A stretch of DNA of 64,000 bases, from contig MZZL01000129.1 of the NCBI GenBank assembly GCA_002749535.1, positions 29,838 through 93,837 on the forward strand. Direction: 5' to 3'. Positions 1 to 11,602 of the stretch are shown here, one piece after another (position 1 is the first letter of the stretch; the number at the start of each line of letters is the position of its first letter). The stretch comes from Apophysomyces variabilis. Taxonomy: Eukaryota > Mucoromycota > Mucoromycetes > Mucorales > Mucoraceae. A program made the translations under genes and the position numbers. A model generated the notes under the pieces. It saw nothing but the letters and a program-made list of their open reading frames with translations. It had not been told where the DNA came from and did no database searches.

Positions 1-841
1 CCACCCATTGATGAGGTGAAAAGGTCAGTCTTGCAAGTTGAAAAGACCAAGGACAGATTCCGTGGCATTTTTCAGCAGGCAGCGGATGCTTGGAACAAAG
101 AGCTTGAGGATTCACAGCAAGATCCAGTGCTTATCACTTCGTATCAAATTCAGCAAGCTATAAACACTGCTGATCATGATATCGCGATCGAATGGATCGC
201 GTACATTGAAGCAAACATACAATCTTTGTATGAGATAACATGCAGAAAGAATGATGAGAAGAGAAAGAAAGATGAAGAGGAGAAGAAAGACGACAAGAAA
301 AACGAGTCAAACATTAGAAACTGTACAACGGTGGTTAAACATATTCTAAGAAAAGATCCGGCAAACTCGGATGTGGAAATCATAATGAAGCTAATCAACA
401 CGAAAGCGGAAATATTAACGAATTGCATGTTCGAGGTCTCATTGCTTGCGAAGCAAGCCATCATCGATAAAGCCTCTCGGTGAGTGGTCAGCTTGTGTGT
501 TATGTCTTGGATTATGTTTAACGCATCACTATCGCAGAGGAGGGAACCTTGTAGACGTAGAGAAAATGCTTCCGTTTCATGCCTTGAGGGCAAAATTATC
601 GTCGCCTTTAGTCCTGGCTCCGCCGACAGTCGAGCTGCAACAACATCTCCTCGCCGTGCACAAGAAAAAAGGCCCTTCCAAGGATGCCGCATATGATTTT
701 CTTTCGCAAAACCATTTATTTTACCTGCGGTCACACCATATGAGCCGTTTTAAATCCCGTGGATTGACAAGAAAGCCTTTATGGGATTTTGAATTTCCGT
801 GGAAAATGATTATCTTCGGGAACACTTGGCAAATGGCCTGA
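1..841 (+). pseudogene. unknown gene, 5'-truncated by the window edge, probably broken
   Basis: The frame is open from base 1, so the start lies to the left of the window. A 58-nt GT-AG intron (480-537) joins two exons in frame (1-479 and 538-841), giving about 260 residues. The middle is a highly charged Lys/Glu-rich stretch (around 245-305) that is probably helical or coiled. I recognise no domain. The frame stops at 839-841, but the next frame (about 790-1068) continues with coding-like composition, including an arginine-rich helix-like segment. No usable acceptor joins the two frames, so a frameshift is likely. It could be a member of a repeated lineage-specific family or a transposon-derived gene. 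That both exons are coding is likely; the function is unknown. Confidence 0.5.
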
Positions 842-1040
842 GTGGTACCATCGCGGTCTATTTACGCCAATACAGCACCGAATTGGAAGATGTTGACATG
901 GAGAAACATATCATTAGAAGGATAAGGAGTAAATGCATTAAATTTTGTACAGGAAGCGCTACTGATAATTCGTATTTGCCAAGGAAACTAACTGTTCGAC
1001 TTTCGAAAAACTTTATAGTAAGGCTGCATTCATTGTTTTG

Positions 1041-1250
1041 TTACCGTAGTATCCACCTTTTGCCTTGATTTCTTGTGTCAGTCTCTTGAAGCTCATTGGC
1101 GATCTCTTGTATAACGGCCAATCCAGTCTTATTCATGCCTTCAAAGTATGAAGCGACGTAAGGCCAGTATTCAATCTCATATGCAATCCTTCCCAAGTCC
1201 AGGTTTAAACAAGCAAATTTAATACAAAATGAAAAATGGTGCTATTTTCG
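1041..1250 (-). pseudogene. coding-like remnant, unknown protein C-terminus
   Basis: The minus strand is open for about 65 residues, ending in TAA at 1041-1043. The composition is protein-like: a short Glu-Tyr-Trp-Pro-Tyr motif, then an amphipathic helix ending near GLAVIQEIANEL. There is no start codon and no room for further exons before the DRE2 stop at 1280. It therefore looks like the tail of a decayed or transposed gene. I do not recognise the family. Confidence 0.3.
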
Positions 1251-1279
1251 CGTATCATACAGATAATGTATCTTTTTGT

Positions 1280-2448
1280 TTACATATCAATGTCATCTTT
1301 ACCAAACATACCACCGAGGCTAATCTTCTCGCCCGGGTTAAATGCTGGCATACCGAGATAAGGACACGTAGAGCAACGGAAGGCATCTCCAAGGGCACAG
1401 CTACCGCATCCGCCCACTTTCTTAGGGGTAGGATCTACTTCGACGATTTCGTCCTCGATATCGTCCATCAGATCCAATGAAACGACATTGCTCTCCTCCT
1501 GTTCCATGTCTGCTCGTCCGCATGTACAATTCTTACATGCCTTTCGTCGACCACCCTCCATTTCACAATCATCCGGACCTAATAAAACCATGTTGAGCTA
1601 AATCTTTTCCTTCTCCAAAACAAAAGCACAAAACTTACGTGCTAGTGATTCCTTGCTTGGCTTGACTTTATCCTCCTCATCCAACAACGCATCCTCGTCT
1701 TCCAATTCCATGTCATCCTCGTTGTCATCATTCGCCGATATCGTCCATACAGCTTTCTTGGTATTTGTTGCCGTCGTAGTACTGTCTGCAGCCGGCTTTT
1801 TCTTGAAATTCAACATTATCTTCTGACCGACTTCATAGGCAGGCTTTTTGGCAGTAATTCTCGCCACGCCGAACTTTCCAGAGAGACGACTGACGCCCTG
1901 CTCAACACGGGATGCTCCCCATAATTTGAAAAAGGTGGCCAATTCTTCATCCGAGGCGACATCGACTTTTGCACTAATATCCACAAACCCAGCTAGTTTG
2001 AGCATCGATACCAGATCGTTTTCTTTGCGTGTGATGGGGCACACCGTATTGCTCAGATCAGCTACTAAGACCGGCTCAGTGAGTATCAGGGTACCGCCTG
2101 CAGTGAGCGTAGATAAAAACTGCGAAAGCATTGAAGGTGTGTGCACGGATACGGAAGGAGAAAATGTGTTGGAAAAGATATGGTGATAGGACGATTTCTT
2201 CAAAGGGGCTATATATATAAAAGAACGCAAACACGACCTTGTTAATCTCGGAGAAAAGAAAAGATCAGTCCAACATTTGCTTTACCGTCTGCCACTCGCT
2301 CAAGGACTTCAAATGCTGTAGTACCGCTCGGACCCACTTGTGCTTCCGTCGCTGATTTCGTTTTCAAGAATGCTTCTTGATCCACAGTGGAAGGTGCAAC
2401 AAAGAGAATGGATTCGCCTTGCTTGATGCTGTCTATCTGAACGACCAT
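1280..2448 (-). CDS. DRE2: anamorsin/CIAPIN1 homologue Dre2, cytosolic Fe-S cluster assembly
   Basis: Dre2 takes electrons from the diflavin reductase Tah18 and passes them to the early cytosolic Fe-S cluster assembly machinery; it also serves ribonucleotide reductase cofactor assembly. Three exons (2448-2286, 2208-1639, 1578-1280) sum to 1032 nt, a closed frame of 343 residues. The N-terminal half is the methyltransferase-like domain ([10 protein letters not shown]). An acidic linker follows. The C-terminus carries both Fe-S motifs: motif A ends CKNCTCGR, and motif B is CGSC followed by CSTC. The family-typical RPDDCE sequence sits exactly on the last splice junction, which supports the acceptor at 1579. 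The start is the ATG at 2448; an upstream in-frame extension lacks an ATG. Confidence 0.95.
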
Positions 2449-2714
2449 ATTTGCTTTGATTCTGAATGAGAGGGGAGTAAAGAGTTTAAGATCAATGAAA
2501 GGAACAAAGTATAATGTTGGAACAGAACAATAAAAAAATGCGGATAGCTGAGTAATCAGTTCGGTTATCAAAGTCTGTTCATTGGTTCGAACCATCTGGC
2601 ATCAAGTTGACAAAAAACTTTCGTACTCCGACAGACCAGAGTCCAAATGAAGCTATCGTTTGTATTTTGTTTACACGGCTTGGAAAACCTCATATAGACT
2701 AAGCATTTTAGAAA

Positions 2715-5695
2715 TCAATAGCCTTCTATTACAGGTACTTTGATGGGTCTTTTGTCTCGTTTGGGCCGAGTGGCAATACTATCTATGGCCCGCCATTCAG
2801 TCGGCAAATGGAAACGGAAGGTAGGCGATAGTGTACGTGAAGGGAACTCCCAGAATTGTTGTTGGATCCGGATAACATCCTTCAACGATTCTACCGCTCC
2901 TTGGTTAGGCTTAATGCCGTTAAACGCATTATTGAGTTCAAGAGCAGGTTCCGGTAGTTCTTCAGGTGGTAAAAGCTGAGCAATACTGGCAGCAGCACTG
3001 TTTGCTAGAGGCTGTAACTCATAACCACCTACAAGCGTCCATTTTGGAGGTTAGAGGGATGTAATTCTATTGGATGATCTCCATCCACCTACCTTCCAGG
3101 CTAAGCACCAGACGACCTTGGCATAATTCTTCTGCCAGATCTTTTACCATTTTCGTCATCAACGCAAATCCTCGTGGTGTGACATGATAACCCCCGAGCT
3201 AAGTCAATTTGATATATCAGGGTCAACCATGCGTCACGTGTAACCTAGAGAAAGGCAAAAGGGAAAACTTACATTTTCGGGATGGCCTTCGGCTGCATCA
3301 AATCCAGCAGATACAAAGATCTAATGTTTGATCAAGATGCCTAGGGTTAATCAAGTGCCAAATAAATCTCCCTTTTTTTTTGGTCCGCTCCTGTTATAAA
3401 GTTCTTACCATGTCGGGAGCAAATTGCTGTGCAATAGGTGTCACGATATGGTAAATTGCAGCTACAAATTCTGTATCGCCCATGGGTCCTTGAACCCAGA
3501 ATAAAAAAAGAAACAAACAAAAAGAAATAAATTTAAACGTTTAGGATAATCTGGCCAGTGTATATACATCACACTTACGAGGCTTTTCTTCAGAAACACT
3601 AAACGCAATGTTGACATTCCGTCCAAGTCCGGCACCTTCTCCACATTCATTCGGAGCCCCACTAAAAGGATAGAATCGACCGTGGTCCCATCGATGTAAT
3701 GATACATAAAGGACATTGGGATTATCGTAAAAGATTTTTTGCGTTCCGTTTCCATGGCTAAGGGGTACACAAAAAATTATTTGGTTAACATGACAACACC
3801 ATGGAAAAGGTAGAAAGAAAGAAAAAGCCAGCTTACTGTATATCCCTAAGTTGCCAATCAGTTTAAACTTTTAATAATTAATGGGTAGTATTATAAAAAC
3901 ACTTACCAGTCCAGGATAAGGACTTTTCTAATCTTAGAAGGATATTTATCTAATGTGGCTGCGGCTGCCACGGCAACATTGTTAAAGAAGCAAAATCCCA
4001 TAGCGCTGTCGTCTTCTGCATGATGACCTAAAATAGGATTTTTGTGAATTCTGGGCCTGTTTTGTCTATTCTTTTTTCGTTTTTGGTTTCTTTCTGACCT
4101 GGTGGACGAATCAATGCAAAGCCATTGCGCAAATGTCCTTGAACGATCTGATCAACCAGGTTGATCAGGGCTCCTGCTGCTATTCGAGCGGATATACTTG
4201 AATGCAGTGGGTGAAACGTTGTATCGACAGCTAATAAAAAGTTCTTAACCAAAAAATTGCTGCAGTAACCATGCATAAGCTTTACCTATTCCCAATTCAC
4301 CACAACTCATTTGGTACACAAGCTCCGGAGGTGAAATAGGAATTGCCGTATCAGAGGCATTGGAAAAACGGCGTTGTTGACGTCTGATACGATCTTGATC
4401 TACCTTAACCACTTCACCTCCACCCACACCACAAGTAGGTCCAATAATGGACCCATGCCGTTGGGACGGTCGTGTTAAGGGTGGAGACGTGGGGTGATTC
4501 AATAGGGCTGCTATGGATGTGATTTTGATTGGAGTAGGAGTATCGGACGTATGATTATTTTCATCGGTGATCGTTTGGTGAATCGGATAATAGTTGCGGA
4601 CATGTGCAAAAGTATGGACATGTAAAAGCTCTTCAGTCGTTGCTTCACGTGCATCTAAACGGCGAAAATATCGAAGAAGACTGAAATAAAATGAACGTTT
4701 TTTTGGCAGTTTTGCTTTTTTTCAGTTTCGTCGCAGTTTTCTTTTGTTTTTTTTTCTGGTTACCGGTTGTTATGAAGCGCCTGGAAAATTGAGGCTATCC
4801 GCTCAGGTCTTTCTGGATGTATTGTTTTACGGGAGTGGCAGGGACAAGTGTGTAAACTCATCTGACGATCATGAACAAGGCCAGTGTGTTGTCGTATACG
4901 GGTACCAACTTTTGAATAATAAAAATCAGCATAACCTTTCCATGAGTCCTCGCTTTCTTTCCCCGCCGATCCATAGCGTGCCGATGAGATGGGTAAACGA
5001 ATATCAGAAGGGTTTACCCAATCAGCCTGTTCCGGTGGCCATCCTTCGTAATGAACAAGCACCAACAGAACACGATCGTCAGATTCGTCAGAGCTTCTCA
5101 AAAGCTCGACCACACGGGCAATATACCATTCCTTGGATTCTTCGGTGATTTTGATTGCCTCTACTTGATCACCCACGGAATAGGATGGCGAGGCAATTGA
5201 TGGATTGAAGTTGATCGGATGTACTACTGCAAACGAAAAAGCAAAAATACAAAATGATGAAATGAGCAATATAGATGAAGAAGGAAAAACAAGTAAGGGA
5301 CATAGTTCTTTGTTACCATTATTTTCAGAAGCTGATCGTAATGTTCTTGTTCTTCGTCTTTTATAGAGCAAATGACTATCGTCATAATGATTATCTGGTT
5401 GTTGATCCTTCTGTTTTGATCTTTCTTTCAGTTCTTTCTTGGATGGTCTTCCAGGTCGTCGTTTCTTGAGTACCACATCTGTAGTGGCAGGAGGTGAAAT
5501 TGGGCCATTTGATGACTGATCAATTGTTGTTGATGGTTGAATCGATACATTATCTTGAATAGCTGAAGAAACCTGATAATATGGGTTGACAGATACACAC
5601 AACAGCAGAAGTAAAAAAACAGAGGGAGGAGGAAAAGAGAAACGGGAATAAGTGAGATGTTGCACATGTGATATTACCAGTTTTGACCAGAACAT
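2715..5695 (-). CDS. class II-type histone deacetylase with N-terminal AT-hook and Tudor-knot/chromo-barrel-like domain
   Basis: A zinc-dependent lysine deacetylase of the Hda1/HDAC4-like branch, expected in the nucleus. Twelve exons sum to 2121 nt, a closed frame of 706 residues. Domains in order: AT-hook RRPGRPSKK at about 44-52; a chromo-barrel/Tudor-knot-like module at about 108-165 (VGDQVEA to DWVNPSD); and the deacetylase domain from about 185. Catalytic features are RPPGHHAE (H423, H424), DWDIHHGNGT (metal ligands D463 and H465), a third-ligand region near [10 protein letters not shown], and LEGGY with Tyr605, the residue that active enzymes keep and vertebrate class IIa enzymes replace with His. 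Exon 7 is only 9 nt (3837-3845). The start is uncertain: ATG 5695 gives M-F-W-S, but an ATG at 5700 followed directly by a GTATGT donor also reaches exon 2 in frame. No precise orthologue name is assigned. Confidence 0.93.
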
Positions 5696-6537
5696 ACCAT
5701 GATGTTTATTTTACAATGCTTTTATATTGGAACTTCTGAAATAGATGAGACGAGGGCAAAATATAGAATAAAGAAAAAAAAAGCAAGACAATAATATAAG
5801 TGACAAATGGAAAGGGGAGGGGCGACGGAGGAAACTTTTCAAAAAAAAAGTTAGATTCCCTTTTAAAGTCAGAAACCGACGATTTAGCCCACAACGATGG
5901 AAACGAAAAAAAATAGCCTTGGTAACCGTCTCTCTCTCTCTCTGTCTCTTTTTGTTTTCTGCAGCCATTCAAATGTCCATAGTAACAGTAACAGAACAAA
6001 TCAAGCTATACTATTTTCTATCCAAAAAAATGATCTTGCCTAATTTCCTTTCTATTTCTTTATTACAACTAAGCCTTTGCTTCATTTTGACCCACTGTTT
6101 CATTCGAAAAACCCTTTTTTGGCATCTTGAAAGGAAAAAGAAGTCAACATCGCTTAGCGGATCTTTAATTTCTCTACGTCAGATGAGTGACAATCCGCCT
6201 CTGATTGGACATCACTGCTGGCCTTTTGTTACCTGGTGTAGCGGGTTCATCGCCGTGGGATATCTACAGTAGACGTTATCCCAATTTACTTTGGCCGTAC
6301 AATATTCAAGAATAAAAAATAAACATAACCTGAACTTACGATTGATGGAAACCCTGCAAAGAGAGTTTCTGGCCATATTAAGCAGTGCTAGTGTAACTTG
6401 CTGCGGAGGGATTTGAAGTATTACAATAACAGAGCACTTCATGAAATAACCCTTCTATGTTCTGTAGGCAAGAGTACATTTTATTATGTAAAGTTCCATT
6501 GATGATTATTTTATAATTATTGGATATAGTAGCCGTG
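5696..6537. other. intergenic: HDAC promoter and TM9SF 3' flank
   Basis: I see no convincing coding exon. The stretch is rich in A/T homopolymers, with a short CT dinucleotide run near 5929-5946. It should hold the HDAC promoter and the 3' UTR of the TM9SF gene. Confidence 0.4.
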
Positions 6538-9086
6538 CTAATCGACCTAATGTATAAACAGTTTCTCAGCAAGGCCTTTCTTGGTCTAGCAATACTTACC
6601 TTGATTGCACCATATATTTTTCTTACAAAGAAGAACGTCACTAAAAATCCAATCGTGCCCATGCACAGACCGTATATGATAGCCATCATGACATTATGAC
6701 CAAAATAGATCAGCGTGGGTATGATCCCATAAACATGGCTATTCGTGAAATAGTGATGCAGAGCGAATCTACGAATTTGTTAAGTACTGGTTCAATATTT
6801 TCCTAGACATACATCAAGACATAGAAAGCTGAAGAGGATGAAAGCGCAAATGATTTCCACCACCATCGATAATCCTACCGGGATATCCTAGTTGAGCCAT
6901 ATGACAGTGGTTCTATTCGGCATTACCTCGTGACATAGTGTGAAGTAAGTAATCACAATCGAAACCTCAATGGTCACAAGCATAACCAACAGCATCATAA
7001 ATGACATTTTCAAATACATGTAGTAGATAGCATCCTCCCAGATTGTTACAAAAACGTGTCCGATTTCGTCAATAAGGACAACGAATGGCAAGAAACCGCC
7101 AATGATGACACTATTTTAAACTAAGGTATCAGCCAGCATGCCACACTGTATGTGCATCAACTTACCTGATAGGCAGTCGAAGGTACCATGGTTGAGTTGG
7201 GATCTGACGGGGTAATGAATTAGTCTTTACAGGATATTCTATGGGAGGTTTGCGGTTCGCAAAAATACTGCCGGCGTAAACTAATGGTAATGAAATGCCG
7301 AACCACATACTAAGAAGGGCGGCAAAGGTACCAAATGGAAGCGCTCCTGAAGATCTTTGTGACCACAAAATTAGATCTACGAACAGCAGAAAGCCAAAGA
7401 TAATGGAAGGCACAAGTGTGGCTGTCTAAGAAGGGCCTCAATATTATATCAGTAGTTTTATGGTATTCTTACGATAAACGCGTTCCTGAATGGCAATTCA
7501 CCACCAAGCGCCTTGTAAATCCGAGTGCTGTAATATCCAGCAAATGACCTAGACCGTTTGGGTTTAGTCTGTCGTTCGAACAGGCATTACTAAATCTCTC
7601 ACCCAGAGAAAACGTAAATAAAGCAGGCGTAGGATAAGATACCACCACGATGGGATGGATGAAGAAGCCCGGTGACCAGCAGAACTAGATTTCAGGATTT
7701 TTATCAGTCATTGCTACATAGATATAGCAAATACCAATTGTGCCACACAACATGACCAGAAACTGCACGCCGGAGCCTAGTAGTGGAGGCAAAAGACTTG
7801 CCCATGGCGGCGGACGAAATGCATCACCCAGAATAAGTTTCCATCCAGTGGACTCATCCCCAAGCGCCATCTCTACGCGCAAATCATCCGAGTTGTAGTT
7901 GTTGATATCTTTCTTCAAGGTTCGAATTAGGATAGTGTTCACCATGCCTGTTAAAACTAGTGCAATAAGGACTGGTATGATGAGATCCTCAGCTCGGCGC
8001 CAAAAGCTCACACGCCTTTGCGAATATAGATCCCACCGATGAGTCCAAGTAACGTTCGTGGCCTTGAGTATAGTCAGTATCCATCATGTACCGGTGATCA
8101 TCCAATTACCTCTACCCATTGAACGGAATAAGTGTAGGTAACAGTCGTTGGTCCCTTCCCGATTTCCTTCATGCCGAAACCACGATGATTATCGTCGCCA
8201 TTCCCGAATTCCTGCGTCCTGGTATTTACAGCCTGTTTTTCACAATCACTAGGCGTACCATACCTAGAGGACTCCATAAGTTCCGTTTTCTTCGTATAAT
8301 CATGTTCAGATATCATACGATGAAAACGCTGCGCTAAAACCCACGATGTAGTTCTTATTAGTATCAGTGTTGCTTCTTTCGTACAAGAATTGCAGATCCA
8401 TGTGATTATAGATGTAAGATACTTTGTCTTCAGGCTCAAAGGAAACATGACCATATGGATTTTTTGTACGGATTATTTGGTAGCCTGTTCCTCCAATTGG
8501 GAATTGAGATGTATGAGGGCCCCACAACATGACAGTGCCATTGCCATCGCCAAAAAAGGTTGGCAGAGCAAGACCTGGTAAATTGTCAACGGACCTGGAT
8601 AGTATGGATTACGACCGACATATATCTCTTATCGACATGATTACCATTCAACGTGATACGCTTTACTAACCAATTCCGATGCATAGTTTGATTGTTCTTC
8701 TGTCAAATCTACCATGCAAGCAGTCAAGCACGTCATGTTTCGTCTCATGCGAATCTTTGAGTGGTTGTAAATTAGGCAGGGGATCGGTAGGATTCTCTCT
8801 CCCTTACTTCATAGCCACTATCCATCAATCGGTCACCCTGGAGGACTTGTCCGAGATTAAGACTCCATTCAACAGGTTTTGGCTTGCATACGAATGGGAG
8901 ATCACCATAGGAGTAAGGGAGTTGGGTATAATGCGAAAAGACCTTGTTGACAAGTAATGGCACTTTTTCATTCTGCTCGAATCCCCTTGGACCTATACCA
9001 GGAAGATTGAATGCTGCACATGAAGAGGGAAAACTGGATATGAAGACCAGCCAGGCTGAAGCTATATGAACTCTGCGTAAAATCAT
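6538..9086 (-). CDS. transmembrane 9 superfamily (Emp70/nonaspanin) protein
   Basis: TM9SF proteins are Golgi/endosomal nine-span membrane proteins involved in sorting, adhesion and metal homeostasis. The ATG at 9086 opens a signal peptide (hydrophobic core AWLVFISS, then a probable cleavage after SCAAF). Next come the large lumenal domain (FNLPGIGPRGF, the N-terminal family hallmark) and, from about 8010, the membrane half (e.g. PVLIALVLTG, SGALPFGT, NRKPPIEYPVKTN, all family signatures). Many short introns interrupt it. The last large exon ends at KIYGAIK. A GTAAGT...TTAG intron then leads to a 9-nt terminal exon (6546-6538) encoding Val-Asp-stop, which completes the KVD C-terminus that the family uses as its KXD/E Golgi-retention signal. 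Intermediate exon borders were not all frame-checked. Confidence 0.93.
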
Positions 9087-11581
9087 ACAGTGCAAACCGA
9101 AACTGAAGCCATACTGCGCCTGCTGCGCATGCTTTTATTGTGTGTCAATTGTACCTTCGTGCAACAGTTTGTACAACGGAAAAAAAAGATTCCAACATTC
9201 TTGATTTCAGAATAACTCAAACCGATCTTTTTCGCGAGGTGCCTACGTCAATTGGATTCAGAATGGCTGATTGATGCCAAGCAGCGCACATATCTTTTCC
9301 CTTTCCGAAATGTCAATCCATTAGCAACTGCTTGGGTATTTCAGGTTATGCTTGCATCGGTTGAACTAAGGAAAACAACCTTTGAGAAAAGAACAGAATC
9401 TAAGCATCCTCCTGGGCAGAATGATGCAATTCTAAGTTGTTGACATCTTCTCGTCCCGTGCTCTTATTCTTTACGCCATGACAATTCGCCATATCAATCT
9501 TCTAAACTGGCAATGTCCTACTTCAAGTTCTTCAGAGTCGTATATTTCCCGCTCGCTTATGCTGGAGCTTGGGTCTTCCCATATTCTGTGCTGCTGCAGT
9601 TGAAGCCGAGTTCATGTAGATACTCGGCGTCTTTGTTTTCGGTGGTTATCTTTCTGCCTGCTTTCATACAGCAGGTTGGTACATTGTTCGCGCCATTAGA
9701 ATGCAAGAAGTCCGATTTCGGTCTCTAACAACCTCAAAGGTCCGAGTAATTGAACTTAAATGGTTCACTCCGACTTTTGGCCCGAAACAGTTTCCGGGCG
9801 ATAACTGAACTGTTTCTAGTAATGATATCACTTAATAAACTAAGCTGATGTTAAAATGATAGATACCTTTTTGATTTGTTCCGGATGGGTTGCTGTCCTT
9901 GTGTATCCTCTTTCATTTTACAAGTTCATGGAAAATACTTGAGAAGCTTATCTGACGGGTCTTCTAGAGCAAGAGATAAAAGACATCGAATATGTGTTGG
10001 GTAAAGAGTCCGAGCGCTGATAAGGAAGTCTTTTAACTTTCTCTTCCGAATCTGCCCTGACATCTACATAGAGCGGACCGCTTCATTTCGGGTTCATGTT
10101 ATAGCAGAGACAGCCATACTACGAAAATCTTGGATAGTATGTGTCTACAGTCATAGTGTAACATTCTATGATGATTCAATGAACATGCAGTGAAATTTTC
10201 CCTTTTTGGAACACTGACTACTCCTTTTTTCAATTGGGAATGAGTTAAACCATGTTCCCGTGAGATGTTTGTCCTAGTCTAGACAAGAAAGAGAACTCGC
10301 CTGTCTCTTGCTTCGCAAAGACTGAGCGCTGCTACTCAGTGTAAAGGAATACGTGGATATAACTTCCATCGTCTCTTAGGCATTGACAAGTTTAAGCTTC
10401 AGGCTCTTGCTATATGCACTTGTTGTGCTTTGACAGAATATCACAGAATACCTGGCACTACCTTCCTTTGATAAAGCGGATGGCACATAGTCGAATTCGC
10501 TGTGTACAGTATGTCCAGCGATTCATACCGCCTGTAGACTCTGCTGTCAGGATCATCAGGGCATTGCTGTTACCGAGAACTATGGCGCCTGCAATCAAAT
10601 TTCAACTTTTGGGAGCAGTTTCCGTCGCAGGCAAAAGTCCAGATTGAGCACGTCGGCAAGGGATGTATCCAGTTCAACAAATTGCCCAACTTTTGCTATT
10701 GACGTTTGCGTATTGGGACATGCTGATAGTATCGCGCAAAGTTTCGTCAATAGACTTGCTATTAGAGGTCCGTAAGCACGTTACTGTTTGTAAAGATGGA
10801 AAATACAGTTAAAAGTGACTTCCGTCGAGCGATCAAAGCCAACATTAGCAACCAGAAGCTTTTTTAAATTGCTTCTATTGAAAAAGGCCGGCGGCATCCT
10901 CATACTCGTTTAAATTTCGTTTGCGATCCAGATAACCATTGGCTCGCAACCAAGCAATTCTGCCCGCTCATACGGATTCCTCAACGCACATGATGCTGGA
11001 GGGCATGTAGTAGTAACAAAACGTTTTTCCTTAAATCTGGTTAGAAAAGAGGAGAGATAAATGCTATGCATACCGAGGCAGAAAACGGGTTGCCTTTTGT
11101 TAATACCATTTGATAATATCAATATGGAGTAGGTTGGCTAACCATGACGTGTATCAAGATGCAAACAAAGCCCAAGCTAATGTATGTGTTCTAGACACAA
11201 CAAAGAATATAATGCTTTAAAATGTTGCACCTGATCTTTGGCTTGAAGCCAGACAATGTTGTTTATATCCTTACCAAGGATACAGTCACTCTTTGCAAGA
11301 GATAATCATTTTAAATACCAGGGCGCCAAGACATAAGTATTGCTCAGCAGTTCTCAATGAACGAATCGTTAAAAGAAGTCTCCCGCAATCCATGCATACT
11401 CAAAAACTGGCAGATTCTGAAAGCTTAACCGGATTCAACCAATAAGATCCTTTATTGGTAACTGCGTGACATAAGGGCATATGGTTAGTCTCCGCTTGAT
11501 ACTCCACAATCGTCTTGCTTTGTTCTTTTTTCCCTTTGTTCGCATAAAGATATCTTAGCCTTGCTCCTCTTACGCTTGTCT
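9087..11581. other. 2.5-kb intergenic region without recognisable genes
   Basis: Only short open frames with non-protein-like composition were seen on both strands. A 9-bp inverted repeat (9784-9792 / 9808-9816, GAAACAGTT and its complement) could form a hairpin with a 15-nt loop. The right end should carry the promoter of the ABC transporter gene. Decayed transposon sequence is possible, but I could not identify any. Confidence 0.35.
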
Positions 11582-11602
11582 ATGAGCGACTATGCGGTAT
11601 AA
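11582..11602 (+). promoter_or_regulatory. possible six-codon upstream ORF overlapping the ABC transporter start
   Basis: ATG at 11582 reads six codons to TAA at 11600-11602, in a different frame from the main ATG at 11592, so it overlaps the main start. If the transcript begins upstream of 11582, scanning ribosomes would meet this ATG first. The transcription start is unknown. Confidence 0.35.

Noticed and set aside
174..734. 186-codon minus-strand ORF
   Set aside because: It lies antisense to the spliced plus-strand gene and has a Ser/Phe-rich shadow composition.
2575..2610. tRNA-like GGTTCGAACC palindrome upstream of DRE2
   Set aside because: It is a palindrome by chance; no cloverleaf can be drawn around it.
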